A DNA stretch of 64,000 nucleotides from assembly GCA_033557465.1 (NCBI GenBank), contig CM066033.1, forward strand, positions 17,609,080 to 17,673,079. Reading direction: 5' to 3'. The translations under genes and the position numbers were made by a program. The stretch comes from Ichthyophis bannanicus. Taxonomy: Eukaryota > Chordata > Amphibia > Gymnophiona > Ichthyophiidae. A model generated the notes under the pieces. The model saw only the letters and a list, made by a program, of their open reading frames with translations, searched no databases and was not told where the DNA came from. Below are positions 1 through 9,359 of the stretch, one piece after another (positions within the stretch are counted from its first letter, which is position 1; each line of letters begins with the position of its first letter).

Positions 1-446
1 CATGTGGGCCCTCGTCCAGGGTACGAGCTTGATCGTCGCCGCCATGGTCCCCAGAACTTGGAGATAATGCCAAGTGGTGGGCACCCTCATGGCCAGAAGC
101 TGACCCGCCAGACGCCAAAGCTCCCTCGTCCTCTGAACTGGCAAGAACACCTTGCCTAAGCAGGTGTCGAACCTTGCCCCGAGATACTTGATCTCCTGGG
201 AGGGAACCAATCTGCTCTTGGACAAGTTGATTACCCACCCCTGGCTCCTCAAGAGATTGACTACCTTGGTTGTTACCTCTACACTCTCCTCCTTGGACTT
301 GGTGTGGATTAACCAGTTGTTGAGGTACGGGTGGACCAGGATCCCTTCTTTGCGAAGAGCCGCTGCCACCATGACCATCACCTTGGTAAAGGTACGAGGC
401 ATCGTCACCAGTCTGAAGAGTAATGCCTGAAACTGAAAGTGTCCCA
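1..446 (-). pseudogene. DIRS-A reverse transcriptase, C-terminal half (element continues left of window)
   Basis: Read on the minus strand this is DIRS-type reverse transcriptase: HFQFQALLF, then MPRTFTKVMVMVAAALR, then a catalytic box reading YLNNWL where the family has YLDDWL, then the INLSKSRLVPSQEIKYLGA and MAATIKLVPWTRAH blocks. Both catalytic aspartates of the box are replaced by asparagine, so the copy should be inactive. The frame is otherwise open to the window edge. The protein picks up where the RT fragment at 3479-3824 stops, which shows that both belong to one minus-strand element interrupted by the block at 446-3478. The plus-strand open frame over this stretch is a shadow. Confidence 0.8.
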
Positions 447-745
447 TAAGTATGTATGTATTTATTTATTTACATTCTCTTATATACCACGCTATTCTGC
501 ATCAGTGCGGTTTACATTGAACAAACTGAAATTACATTGAACAGGGCATTATAACTTGGAGATAACTATTTTACAGGGAACATGGGCTATGGAGGGTTAA
601 GTGGCTTGCCCAAGACCACAAGGAGCACCTGTGGGACTAGAAACCCCAGTCCTTCCGGCCCAAGGTTGCTGTCCTCTAGTGGGATTTGAACCCCCGACCT
701 TCTGGCCTGAAGTACCTTGCCCCAACCCTGTCATCCGACGGCACC
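446..745 (-). mobile_element. MIR/CORE-SINE-like SINE with L2-type 3' tail
   Basis: On the minus strand there is a tRNA B-box-like word (GGGTTCAAATCCC, near 685-700). It is followed by TCTTGGGCAAGCCACTTAAC, which closely matches the core of mammalian MIR, and then by an L2-type 3' tail (GTAAACCGCACTGATG, GGTATATAAGAG) ending in AAATAAATAAAT repeats at 450-475. This is the expected order of a tRNA-derived CORE-SINE mobilised by L2. The A box is not clear, so the 5' end (about 745) is approximate. It sits exactly at the break in the DIRS-A RT frame, so it is part of the block that interrupted that element. Confidence 0.7.
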
Positions 746-3478
746 AAGACAGAAGTACTCTCCATAGCCCAGAAGGGCTTTTAGCCCTTCTGAGCATGGG
801 CCAACTGGCCCCACCCTCCTGCCCGCCCTTAGCTAGCCATTACGTCACTAGCTGAGCCTTTTGCCGCTAGGAGGCGGGCACCAGGACTGAGGCCGACCCC
901 ATCCAGGGGAGGAGGGGGGGTATGTGTGGCTGACTTATCCTCCTGTTCCCGGAGAACTCCAGTTACAGGTAAGTAACTCCGTTTTCTCCTAGGACAAGCA
1001 GGATGAGTCAGCCACACTTGGTGCCTCCCAAGCTGCCATGCGCTGTGGGGGATGGGGAAGGCCGAGACCCTTCTTCAGGTCTGGCATGACAGCATGTTGA
1101 AAGTTGCAACAAGGGTAGAGAGGCCTATACCTGGGCCTGAAGAGGCGAAGCACGCATGTGCAGTAGTAGCGTTGTAAGCACATATAGGCCTGCAGGAACC
1201 TAGAGGCCTTGAGTGGTGGAGCACAGTAGTGGCGGAGCACAGCTGTGCCGTAGCAGCGTGTAGTAGCAGGGAGGAGTTACCAGGCACTGCCCGACGGCCT
1301 GCCGTAGCAATTGTAGTTAAAAGAAAAAAGAAAAAGGGGCAGCAGAGGTGAAGACCATCAGGCAGTAGTGGTGCGGAAGCAACCGCAACGAGGACATCGA
1401 GCAGTAGTGGTGCAGGAGAAACTGCAACGAAGAAGCAGCTGCAACAGTTGCTGGCATGAGGGAGGAACATGTCTAAAAAGGGGAGGCGTCTCTTTCGGGG
1501 TTTTTTTTTTTTTAACGTGTAGTCTACTCCGGACTTGTTATTGGAGGAAGTCGTATACCGTTAGTGCGGAGGATAAGACCCAACCGGCATTGGGAAACCT
1601 GTGCCGTTGGGAAAGCATGATTCAGATTGCCAGTGTTGGACCAGAGCAATGGATGTGCTTGGCCCGTCTGAACATAATGGTGTACCATCCGGTCTATGTT
1701 AGCAGTGAGGCGAACGGTGCGTGCCGGGATAGCGAGGCAGCATCGGCTATGTTATAAGAGTGGTATGAGGTTGACCACCAATGCTGCAGCACCCAAGAGT
1801 CCGTTCTGAGCTGGACAGCCAGGGGAGGTGGCAGCGAGGTGGGAGTCCAGATTGTTAGGGCTGTCTGGACAACAAAACTCACAGCCTCACGCCTCTCAGT
1901 GAGGTGCACCCTCACTGTTAGATGCATGTCATGTGTGCATGCTTGTGTGCGCGCCCTGGGGCCCTTGCTTGTAGCTGAGCCCATGAGCCCTTGGCCGTAG
2001 CTGAGCCCTTGCTTGTATCTGGGGTGGCTTGGGCCTTTGTCAGTGTCGCCGATTTGCCTGAATCCAGGCAGCTGTGCTTGTGGAAGTGCCGGTGAGGCTT
2101 GGACCCAGGTTCGTGCACTGTTCTGTGTATATCCCGAGCATACCAGAGATCTATTTCAGGCTAACATGCCCTGGACAGTGGCGGCATGTCAAGAGCGACG
2201 GCCACGTGGAGGCTATTGCTCGTTCGTGTGAGCCGTTCAGCCGTGCCGATAGTAGAAGACCACCGGTTCAGGTGTGGATCACAGCCCGTGAACAGGGTCT
2301 GGATCTGGTGCTGGAGTGTCAGCATACAGACCTGCTCACGATGAGGCCCGCTGAAGGAGGATGCCTACGGGTTGAGCTCCTGCACGAATCCAAGGGGGGG
2401 AGGACTGCCAGGAGCGTCTGCTCCCTCACCGTTCAGGCCCTGGAGAGCAGAGCCGCAGGCGTTGCTGCACCGTTGTAACTCCCCAATATGATCCTAAGCC
2501 TCCCAATATGGTCCTCGCCGGGTTTGGACCTCCGAATCGAGCCTGTGACCGTAGGCCAGATACATCTGCCTTTGCTGAGGCAGGTTGCTCCTGAGTGGAT
2601 CATAAGAAAATCCAGACTGGGGTCCCAGGCTGGAGATGAGCCTGTCACTCCGTCTTCATGTCCCCTGTGACGTTGGGTTCAGCGCCACAGAGTTGCTGGG
2701 GCAGGGGTCTTGAGGAGTTTCGCCAGAAGGTTCAGGGGTAGTGGGGGGGGCTGGTTGTAGGATCACAGCAGGGCCCCCAGAAGGGCAGCGGTGGGGTCTT
2801 GGCTCCAGATTCCCAGACCGGCATGAGAAGCCGTTGCTAGGCAGAAGCGCTGTTGAGTCCGAGAAGTGGAAGGTATATCGCGACCAGATGGCGGGATCCC
2901 AACCTGATGGTGGGAAGTGCTTATCTCAGACGTTTGTCAAGTGTGAAAGCCTGGAAACCATGCAACTGTGGCAGAGAGGAGAATGATGTCTCGACAGACG
3001 CCGGGTCTAGGATGAGCATCATGCGGATGCTCCGGGGCTGCCGGATCAATGGTAAGATCAAGTTGACGCCGCTTACTTGTTCTAGAGGTCATGTGCTAAC
3101 CAGAGAGAGTTGTCTCTGACAGCCTTACTAAAGAAGCCCACCATGACGTCTGCCACTGAGGTCATCACCTTAACCATTGCGCTGCATAATACGGGGTTTG
3201 GGTGATATCATTCTTCCCCTGGAAGACCCTGTGGAAGCAGTGGGCGTCATGAATGGTCATGCCCGCAGTCAATGCGGGGTCCTTAGTCTCCTTGGTTGAA
3301 GCAGAGCATGCAGTGCAGAATCCCAGCTGGGATAGGAGACTGTGACCTTCTGTTAGACGACCCATTGATTATGTATACGTTGTCTGTGACTGCAAGCAGT
3401 AGTGGGAAGTAAGCTTCTTTAGAGTCTTCATTGTAAGCCATTCTTAGAGGCTACAAGGGGCGCAGGGAGTGGATCCTC
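746..3478 (-). mobile_element. DIRS-B, decayed second DIRS element inserted in DIRS-A
   Basis: Two signals support a minus-strand DIRS remnant: an internal complementary region at 925-1025, and a degenerate gag zinc-binding motif near 3240-3330 (FCTACSAS, then DAHCFHRVFQ, recalling the C-x2-C, D-x-H, C-x2-C-L-G, H pattern of the other DIRS gags here). Between them (about 1030-3150) I see no RT, RNase H or recombinase motif. The stretch is moderately GC-rich with many stops in all frames. A pyrimidine-rich minus-strand tract at 1321-1345 and a T run at 1500-1513 are the only simple features. The right-hand limit at 3478 is where DIRS-A coding resumes; no clear left terminal repeat is visible there, so DIRS-B is probably truncated. 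Confidence 0.5.
925..1025 (-). repeat. Internal complementary region (ICR) of DIRS-B
   Basis: An interrupted palindrome: GTGTGGCTGACTTATCCTCC on the left and GGATGAGTCAGCCACAC on the right, around a core TTACAGGTAAGTAACTCCG. Read on the minus strand, the order of parts (CTGCTTGTCCTAGGAG, ACTTACCTGTAA, then CTCCGGGAACAG) matches the ICR of DIRS-2 at 23790-23895 block for block. In DIRS elements the ICR is complementary to the outer ends of the two inverted terminal repeats and is thought to template circularisation. Its orientation places this element on the minus strand. Confidence 0.7.
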
Positions 3479-3824
3479 AAACAGCAAAGAGCAGGAACTG
3501 TAGGTGTGACTAGCGGATGGGAATGTGGAGATACGCCTCCGTGAGGTCGGGAGACGTTAGAAACTCTCCCTGCCATACTTCCACTATTACCAACCTCAGG
3601 GTTTCCATTCAAAAGTGAGGAATCCTGAGACAATGATTGACTCGTTTGGGGTTGAGAATCGGACGGAAGGAACCCTCCTTTTTGGGAACCACAAAATAAA
3701 TGGAGTACCGACCGCAGCCGCACTGACTTTTGGGAACTGGCACGACCGCTCCCAGAAGCAGAAGCTGCGCCAAGGTTTCCTTTGCTGCCGAGGCCTTGGA
3801 TAGGGCTGTGCAAGGCGACTGCAC
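3479..3824 (-). pseudogene. DIRS-A reverse transcriptase, N-terminal part
   Basis: The minus strand encodes GRYSIYFVVPKKEGSFRPIL, the fingers region of DIRS/Ngaro-type RT (compare YSPYFLITKKTGGFRPIL in DIRS-2 and SPLGVIPKKEPGQFRLI in the Ngaro here). After a frame change come a METLRLVIVEVWQGEFL-like block and SPDLTEAYLHIPI, the counterpart of SLDLKDAYTHILI. The reading stops at FLLFAV, where the nested block begins, and the next residues of the domain are found at 446. Frameshifts near 3600 and stops in the surroundings make it non-functional. Confidence 0.75.
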
Positions 3825-4103
3825 AAACGATGGGGGGATTGGTCTTGCCAGTTCGAGGGCATACCCCTCTCAAACCACCTCCAGAACCCATTGATTGGAA
3901 GTGACCCAATCCAAGCAGAGAAAAATCTGCCGCAGGGGCCCCCCCCCCCTCCACCAGCCGGCCCGGGTCCCCCTCGCTTCATTGTGGCTTCCTAGGACCC
4001 GAGGTGGAGGAAGAGACCCCAAATCCCCTTCCTGCCCCCTGAAACCCCTGGAAATTCTGTCCTTTCGTGGGAAAGCGTCCCCTCTGAAAGGGTGTTGCGC
4101 GAG

Positions 4104-5289
4104 CTACCGAAACTTACGAAAGTCACATGGCTGAGACAGTGCAGGCGCGGGGATGTGACTCTGTTTTGGTCTATCCTCTGGGAGCCTGCCTCCCTTAGAT
4201 TCTCCCAGCTCCTTAACCAATTTGTCCAGGTCCTTCCCAAACAAAAGCTTTCCCTTGAAGGCGAGCTTGCTGAGTTGAGCCTTAGAGGAACCATCTGCCG
4301 CCCAGTTGCGGAGCCACAGATAGCAACAGGTGGCCACCACCAAAGCCATATTCTTCGCCAGACTCCTGATAAGCAGGGAGGTCACTCAGCAGCTGGAGCT
4401 GCTGAGACCATCGAAGGCAAGCCCTGGCCACCTAAGCCCTGCACACGAATGCCTGGAGAGCCAGGGCATTGATGTCAAAGGCTTGTTTAATAACGTGTCT
4501 AGCTTCCTGTCCTGGGCATTCTTAAGGGCCGCACTGCTTCAACAGGGATAGTTGTCTTCTTGGTAACTGTTGACATGGCTGCGTCCACCCTAGGGACCGA
4601 AGTAAATCTCTCTCGTGTTCCGGCAAGGGGTATAATCGCGACATGGACCGCACTCCCCTTAAGCCAGACTCCGGCTGGTCCCACTCCTCCTGGATCATCT
4701 GACGAACCACTCGGTGAACTGGGAAGACTTTTTGTGACTTCCTAACTGCCTGAATAAATGGATACTCCAATGCCTCCTTCTCCGCTGGGATGCCTGCGGA
4801 GATATTGAGGGTCTTCAAGGACTCACTGATTAACGCCGGCAACTATTCTCGGTGGAACACCCGAACAATCCTGGCCTGTTTCTCCTCCGGAATCTCACCC
4901 TCTTTGAGCTCCTCCGCGTCCTCCTCCCTTCCCCGTTCCGAGGACTCCTCCTCATGAGCCTCCAACCAAGGGGAGTATAAAGCCACCTCACTCACCAGCC
5001 TAGTCCGTTTCAGAGGCACCTCTGCGTCTTCCGGCTCCTTGTGGTCAGCTTCCCTTTTTGCCGCACCCTCCTGCGCTGGCTCATGATCTAGTACGCTCTG
5101 TTGCTTCAGACAAAACCCTCTGTGCAGCAATAAAACAAACTCTGGGAAAAAAACCACCCTAGTGTCTCTCTCTCCCCCTTCCACTCCCTTCGAAGTGGAG
5201 GGCCTGGGCTGCGGTAGAGGGAGAGCAGGATGATCTGACAGAGAAGGTGGCAGTGACCCAGACTCAACCATTGTGACCCCAGGTCCCAC
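4104..5289 (-). pseudogene. DIRS-A gag-like protein (LAP2alpha-related type), frameshifted
   Basis: Three minus-strand pieces in different frames give one gag-like protein. The first, 5289-4843, is rich in Pro/Ser then Glu (EEESSERGREEDAEELKEGE). The second, 4842-4522, contains EKEALEYPFIQAVRKSQKVF and HRVVRQMIQEEWDQPE. The third, 4385-4104, reads SLAKNMALVVATCCYLWLRN, then GKLLFGKDLDKLVKEL. The layout (acidic middle, WETP/EWDQPE-like block, then a helical all-alpha block) matches gag of the other DIRS copies in the window. DIRS gag proteins of vertebrates are often named LAP2-like in databases because the LAP2alpha exon is thought to derive from such a gag. At least two frameshifts separate the pieces. 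Confidence 0.65.
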
Positions 5290-5784
5290 CGACTCCTGGG
5301 AGAGGGCTAAAGGGAGTTCCTAGTCTATACTTGCTTGGCTACCCTGTTCCAAGGACGCCGCTTCCATTACGCAGCCTCTGCACACTCCTGTCTCTGACAT
5401 TGTTCCCCACTGGATGCCGGACACCAAACACTGAGGCCTCATTGGCATGGTGTCTGGACTGCTCTGAGCCAACAGAATTCCAATGCACAGTCCTCAGGGA
5501 GTCTGCTGCCAAACCTTGTTTCTGGACAAACCTTTTTTTTTACCTCTAACACAATCGAGAAATAATGGATCACCGGACCAACAAGGACTATTAGCACCCC
5601 ACTCCCCCAATTAATGGGATTCCGTGCCAACCAGCCCCGAAAGCACCCTTGAGACTCGGTTAAGAATCGGGCCTCCAGCGGCAAAAAAACATGCGAAAAA
5701 AGAGCGTGAATGCAGCAGACCTACCTCTTCCAACGCTGATCTTCCTTTCCTCTGCCTCCGACGCGGTAGCCCTGTTGCTAACAT

Positions 5785-6495
5785 GTGGCCGGCGACCGTG
5801 TGTTCTACTTTTCCAAGCGGTCTGCCGCCAGGGCAAAAGAGAAGGGGGGGAAGGGGGTCCCTCTCCCACTCTTGCTCACACACCTGCCTGCCTGTCTACA
5901 AGGGAGACCCAAGATAAAAATAATTAAAGAAACTAAAGGAACTTATCTTCCTAAATGTCTCTCCAGTAAGCCTAATCTCCTGGCCTACTGCTCCTAACTG
6001 CTTGGAGACTACATGTGGCCGGCGACCGTATGTTCTACTTTTCTACGCGGTCTGCCCCCATGGCTCTCTGCTCAGCTGTTTCTTTCCTTGTGGCTTCTTA
6101 GAGCAGACTTCCCCTGGCGATGCTGCTCCGCCCGCGTGCTCAGCAGCCGAGAGGGCTTCGGCACCGCGGCAGAACGGAACAGCAGGCAGCCCTGGCAGTT
6201 AAATTAAACTGCAAGATGGCTCCTCACCCTAGCAGGGATCGGGAACCACCAGGCGCTGACAAACTCCCAAGAAGCCTCCTCCTGCTCTGCCGGAATGTTT
6301 AAGACAGGGCAAAAGAGAAGGGGGGGGGGAGGGTGTCCCTCTCCCACTCTTGCTCATACACCTGCCTCCCTGTCTAAAAGGGAGACCTAAGATAAAAATA
6401 ATTAAAGAAACTAAAGAAACTTATCTTCCTAAATATGTCTCCAGTAAGCCTAATCTCCTGGCTTACTGCTCCCTAACTGATTGGAGACTGAGTAT
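5785..6495. repeat. Duplicated leader segment in DIRS-A (A-B-A'-X-B')
   Basis: A block beginning ACATGTGGCCGGCGACCG occurs at about 5781-5830 and again at 6011-6057. A block beginning AGGGCAAAAGAGAAGGGGGG and running to GGAGACT occurs at about 5831-6010 and again at 6305-6490. The order is A, B, A', then about 250 bp of extra sequence X (6058-6304, GC-rich, ORF-free), then B'. A segmental duplication of a leader A-X-B unit, with X lost from one copy, explains the pattern. The block lies in the non-coding leader between the DIRS-A left end and its gag. Confidence 0.75.
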
Positions 6496-6589
6496 ACTGG
6501 AGCTGGTGCGAGGTGCCAGTGGTATATATACTCCAGTGTCATCAAAAGGATGACTTACTCAGTCTCCAAGCTGCTGGAACGGGAGCACA

Positions 6590-6946
6590 CCCAGAGAAAA
6601 GGGACTGGACTGGAGGGACGCTTAAGAATGAGAGGTTAGATATGATTGTCCTCCTTCTATCCGATCTCTGAGATATCAATCAGCGGGACATTGTGATACT
6701 GGGTACAAATTATATCATAATGACAGAGTGCAACCCCTCCACCCATTTTATCTACTCTTTTAGAGAGGACATTGAGTCACACAGGATTAAAATTTTGCAG
6801 GAAACAAAATACACAATAGAATCTCTATTGATTAAAATGCCATGTAAATAGAGGAAGGCTATGGCATTGGGGGTGTACTACCGACCTGGTCAGAATGAAC
6901 AGATGGATGATGAAATGCTCAAAGAAATCAGGGAAGCTAACAAAAG
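6590..6946 (+). mobile_element. CR1-like LINE, segment 1 (endonuclease)
   Basis: Decayed plus-strand non-LTR retrotransposon coding. The clearest stretch is ALGVYYRPGQNEQMDDEM (from 6861), the GVYYRPP block of the APE-type endonuclease of CR1-superfamily LINEs. Upstream frames are broken by stops. The frame is cut at about 6946 by DIRS-1. The next part of the same domain (VIIVGDF) resumes at 12225, so segments 1-5 come from a single insertion. Confidence 0.7.
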
Positions 6947-7125
6947 ATCTCCAGGAACAAGCAGGAATGAGTCTTCACATATGGGTACGTCGGTACCGAC
7001 GGAGTCCGCGCGGGAATGCTCCCCAGCGTCCAATCAAAACGCTTTTGGGAGCATCCCACCACACCTGTGTGCTGCCTTCCCGCCTTTCCCAACTGCCTCT
7101 CCTTAGTTTTTGTTTTTCCGCGGAG
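6947..7125 (+). repeat. Left inverted terminal repeat of DIRS-1
   Basis: Starts ATCTCCAGGAACAAGCAGGA, then TCACATATGGGTACGTCGG, TACCGACGGAGTCCGCGCGG, then CCCCAGCGTCCAATCAAAAC, ending near CCCAACTGCCTCTCCTTAG. Its reverse complement is found at 11885-12224 with very few differences outside the tandem array. It contains one copy of the unit that is present six times in the right repeat. Confidence 0.85.
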
Positions 7126-7331
7126 CCGGCATGACGTCCTCCTGTCACCGCAGAAAATTCATCTTTTATTTTTTAGTTTTCTTGTGGTCGCGACTGTCTT
7201 CCCCGATGCCACCGGTACCGCCGGTGTTTTCTCCTTTTCTTTCTTATAAAATTTCCTTTTTAAGGGATATTTTTTCCTTGTCAGTGTCTCGCGGTTTTTT
7301 CAGACCTACTAGGCCTCTCCATTTTTCCTTC

Positions 7332-9359
7332 ATGGAACCGTCAGCCACTATTTCCAAAGAATGTATAAATTGTGGCGGTACACTCCTAACAATGGACACT
7401 CACAATCGGTGTCTAACTTGTTTGGGTCCTGACCATTTCCCTCCAGAGGGTCCCTTCTTTGATAGTATTGTGGGAAGAAGTTTTCAATATCGAGTCCTCG
7501 ACACGCGGTCCCCATCCAGCTTCCGGGCACCGAATGTATCTTCTTCTACACAGGATCGGGTAACCCCAAAACAGTCTGTTAAGACTAGCCAGTCCTCGAG
7601 TGGTAGATCTCATGCACAGCATAAAGATGGCTCCAGCCTTGCCCTCGAGGATCCACTGGCTTCAAAACCCCGGCGGGAGTCTTCGGCCTCCAAAGCATGT
7701 GTGGGGTTTCAGGTTGTTCCTGGGGTTCACCCCTCACAGAACATACCTGAGCCATGCCCGGTGGTGGCATCCGCTTTGAGTGGTACCGATACCCCGTTAT
7801 CGGCAATGGTGATGGATGAAACATTCCTCACCATGGATCGTCGTCTGCCGTCCTCGGTACCTGCGGGGCCGTTGGATATGCCACAGACTGACTTTCCAGT
7901 ATCGGTATGGCTACCGATACTAGTACCGGCGTCGGTACCCTCCAGACGTGCATCGATAGACTCACTTCCTTCGATGCCGAGTCTGGAATCGATCTCTAGT
8001 CTGGAGGACTGGGTACTGACTCGTCTTGGTACCGATGCCAGACGGTACCGAAGGCTCGGTTCCGATGATTTGGATCCGGTACTCCCGGTCTCTTCGGTAC
8101 CATTAAGATTGTCACCGGCTGGCCTTCTTCCATCGGTATCGGATACGGTACCGAAGTCGGTACCGCTATCCACACTACCATTGCTGTCGGTTCCTTCCAT
8201 GCTTTTTACATCAGGCTCGCTTCCCTCGATGCCGAGTTTAGAATCGATCCCTAGCATGGACGAGCTCTCACCGACTGTCGCTGGTCCCGATCTCTTGCAG
8301 TACCGGCGACCATCCTCTAAGGATCCCAAACTGCACCATTCAGGATCTTCTATTCCTATAGACTTGGATAGATCCCTGGGTGCTAACGCTAGTTCTTCAG
8401 CAGCTCTAGTCTTTCCAAAGGTATCTGGGGATCCTTCTTTTCAGGTTTTCCTCCTGGATGTGGGAAAATCTCTTGCCATTTCTATTCCTGGACAAGGTCC
8501 TGCACAGGGGAATAAGGGTTTCCTCTATATTCCTCCCACAGCAAAGGGAACCATCATGCTTCCTTTGCATCCTTCTTTGCAGGATCTCCTTCTGCGAATG
8601 TGGGAAGCTCCTTTAAAGGTACCCCCACCTTCCAGAGCAACTGATCTTCTATATCAGGTGCCCCCCTCTCCAGGTTTTCAAAAGACTCAACTTCCTTATC
8701 ATTCCATTGTTGTAGAATCAGCAATGAGGCGGGTGAAGAGTACTAAAAAGCACTCTTCTTATCCACCAGGTCGTGAGGCCAAGACTTTGGATGCCTTTGG
8801 ACGCCAAGTTTTTCAGGCGTCCATGCTTTCAGCAAGAATTCTCTCATATATTTTCTATATGGGTTTATCTCTTGAGGAGGTCACAAAGAAATTACTCTTT
8901 CTGACTCCTTTTCTTCAAGAGCCCAAGAATGCAGACTATTCCTCATTGGTTAGTCATGCTCACAATATCTCTAAGTTTCTTATTCGTGCTTCCCTAGACT
9001 CTTTTGAGTCTGTTAGCAGGACTTCTGCTATAGCTATAGGGGCACGACGAAGAGCCTGGCTACAGGTTTCAGACTTGGACAAATGGGCACAAGAAAGACT
9101 GGGAAACACTCCTTGTACTGGAGAAAATCTTTTCAACAAGGAGTCTTTATTCCAGGTTGCTCAATTAACCACTGACTCTCCTGTCTCCAGAGGCTGTTCT
9201 ACACCCTCTTCTTTCCCAGTAGGTAGGAGATGTCCAGACCAGACTTCCTTCCTTCCCCATCATATAGATGTTCCCAAACAGAGGAAACATCGTCCTAATC
9301 TGAAGCATCCACAACCTCAATACGGTCAACAAACGCAGCAGTCGCAGGGTTTCAAATAG
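7332..9359 (+). CDS. DIRS-1 gag-like protein (LAP2alpha-related), intact
   Basis: Open for 675 codons from the chosen start (ATG 7332, MEPSATISKECINCGG). The frame is open further upstream to 7110, but the homologous Met of DIRS-2 (MEKPAPGF) supports 7332. The N-terminal zinc-binding motif is C-x2-C, D-x-H, C-x2-C-LG-x-DH (residues about 10-36). A Ser/Pro/Thr-rich middle (about 60-360) is packed with words made from GGTACCGA-like codons. From about residue 370 come LPLHPSLQDLLLRMWEAP, VPPSPGFQKTQLPYHSIVVE and then an all-helical block (TLDAFGRQVFQASMLSARIL, ISKFLIRASLDSFESV). The last block is the part of DIRS gag thought to have given rise to the LAP2alpha-specific exon. The C-terminus is basic and Gln-rich. 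It probably packages element RNA. There is no stop or frameshift, unlike DIRS-2 and DIRS-3. Confidence 0.8.
   Translation: MEPSATISKECINCGGTLLTMDTHNRCLTCLGPDHFPPEGPFFDSIVGRSFQYRVLDTRSPSSFRAPNVSSSTQDRVTPKQSVKTSQSSSGRSHAQHKDGSSLALEDPLASKPRRESSASKACVGFQVVPGVHPSQNIPEPCPVVASALSGTDTPLSAMVMDETFLTMDRRLPSSVPAGPLDMPQTDFPVSVWLPILVPASVPSRRASIDSLPSMPSLESISSLEDWVLTRLGTDARRYRRLGSDDLDPVLPVSSVPLRLSPAGLLPSVSDTVPKSVPLSTLPLLSVPSMLFTSGSLPSMPSLESIPSMDELSPTVAGPDLLQYRRPSSKDPKLHHSGSSIPIDLDRSLGANASSSAALVFPKVSGDPSFQVFLLDVGKSLAISIPGQGPAQGNKGFLYIPPTAKGTIMLPLHPSLQDLLLRMWEAPLKVPPPSRATDLLYQVPPSPGFQKTQLPYHSIVVESAMRRVKSTKKHSSYPPGREAKTLDAFGRQVFQASMLSARILSYIFYMGLSLEEVTKKLLFLTPFLQEPKNADYSSLVSHAHNISKFLIRASLDSFESVSRTSAIAIGARRRAWLQVSDLDKWAQERLGNTPCTGENLFNKESLFQVAQLTTDSPVSRGCSTPSSFPVGRRCPDQTSFLPHHIDVPKQRKHRPNLKHPQPQYGQQTQQSQGFK

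Larger units (their letters stand above)
3479..6575 (-). mobile_element. DIRS-A, 5' half (leader, gag, start of RT)
   Basis: Minus-strand DIRS element. Its presumed left terminus lies near 6560-6575 (CAGTCTCCAAGCTGCTGGAA on plus, adjoining CR1-like LINE sequence). In minus order come a leader with an internal duplication (5790-6490), gag fragments (5289 to about 4104) and the RT start (3824 to 3479). The RT then continues at 446 to 1. It is a different subfamily from DIRS-1, -2 and -3: its gag is acidic in the middle and its terminal sequence differs. Confidence 0.7.

Noticed and set aside
680..745. Possible tRNA gene (B-box-like word on the minus strand)
   Set aside because: No acceptor stem or anticodon arm fits; the surroundings are MIR-like core and L2 tail, so it is a SINE head.
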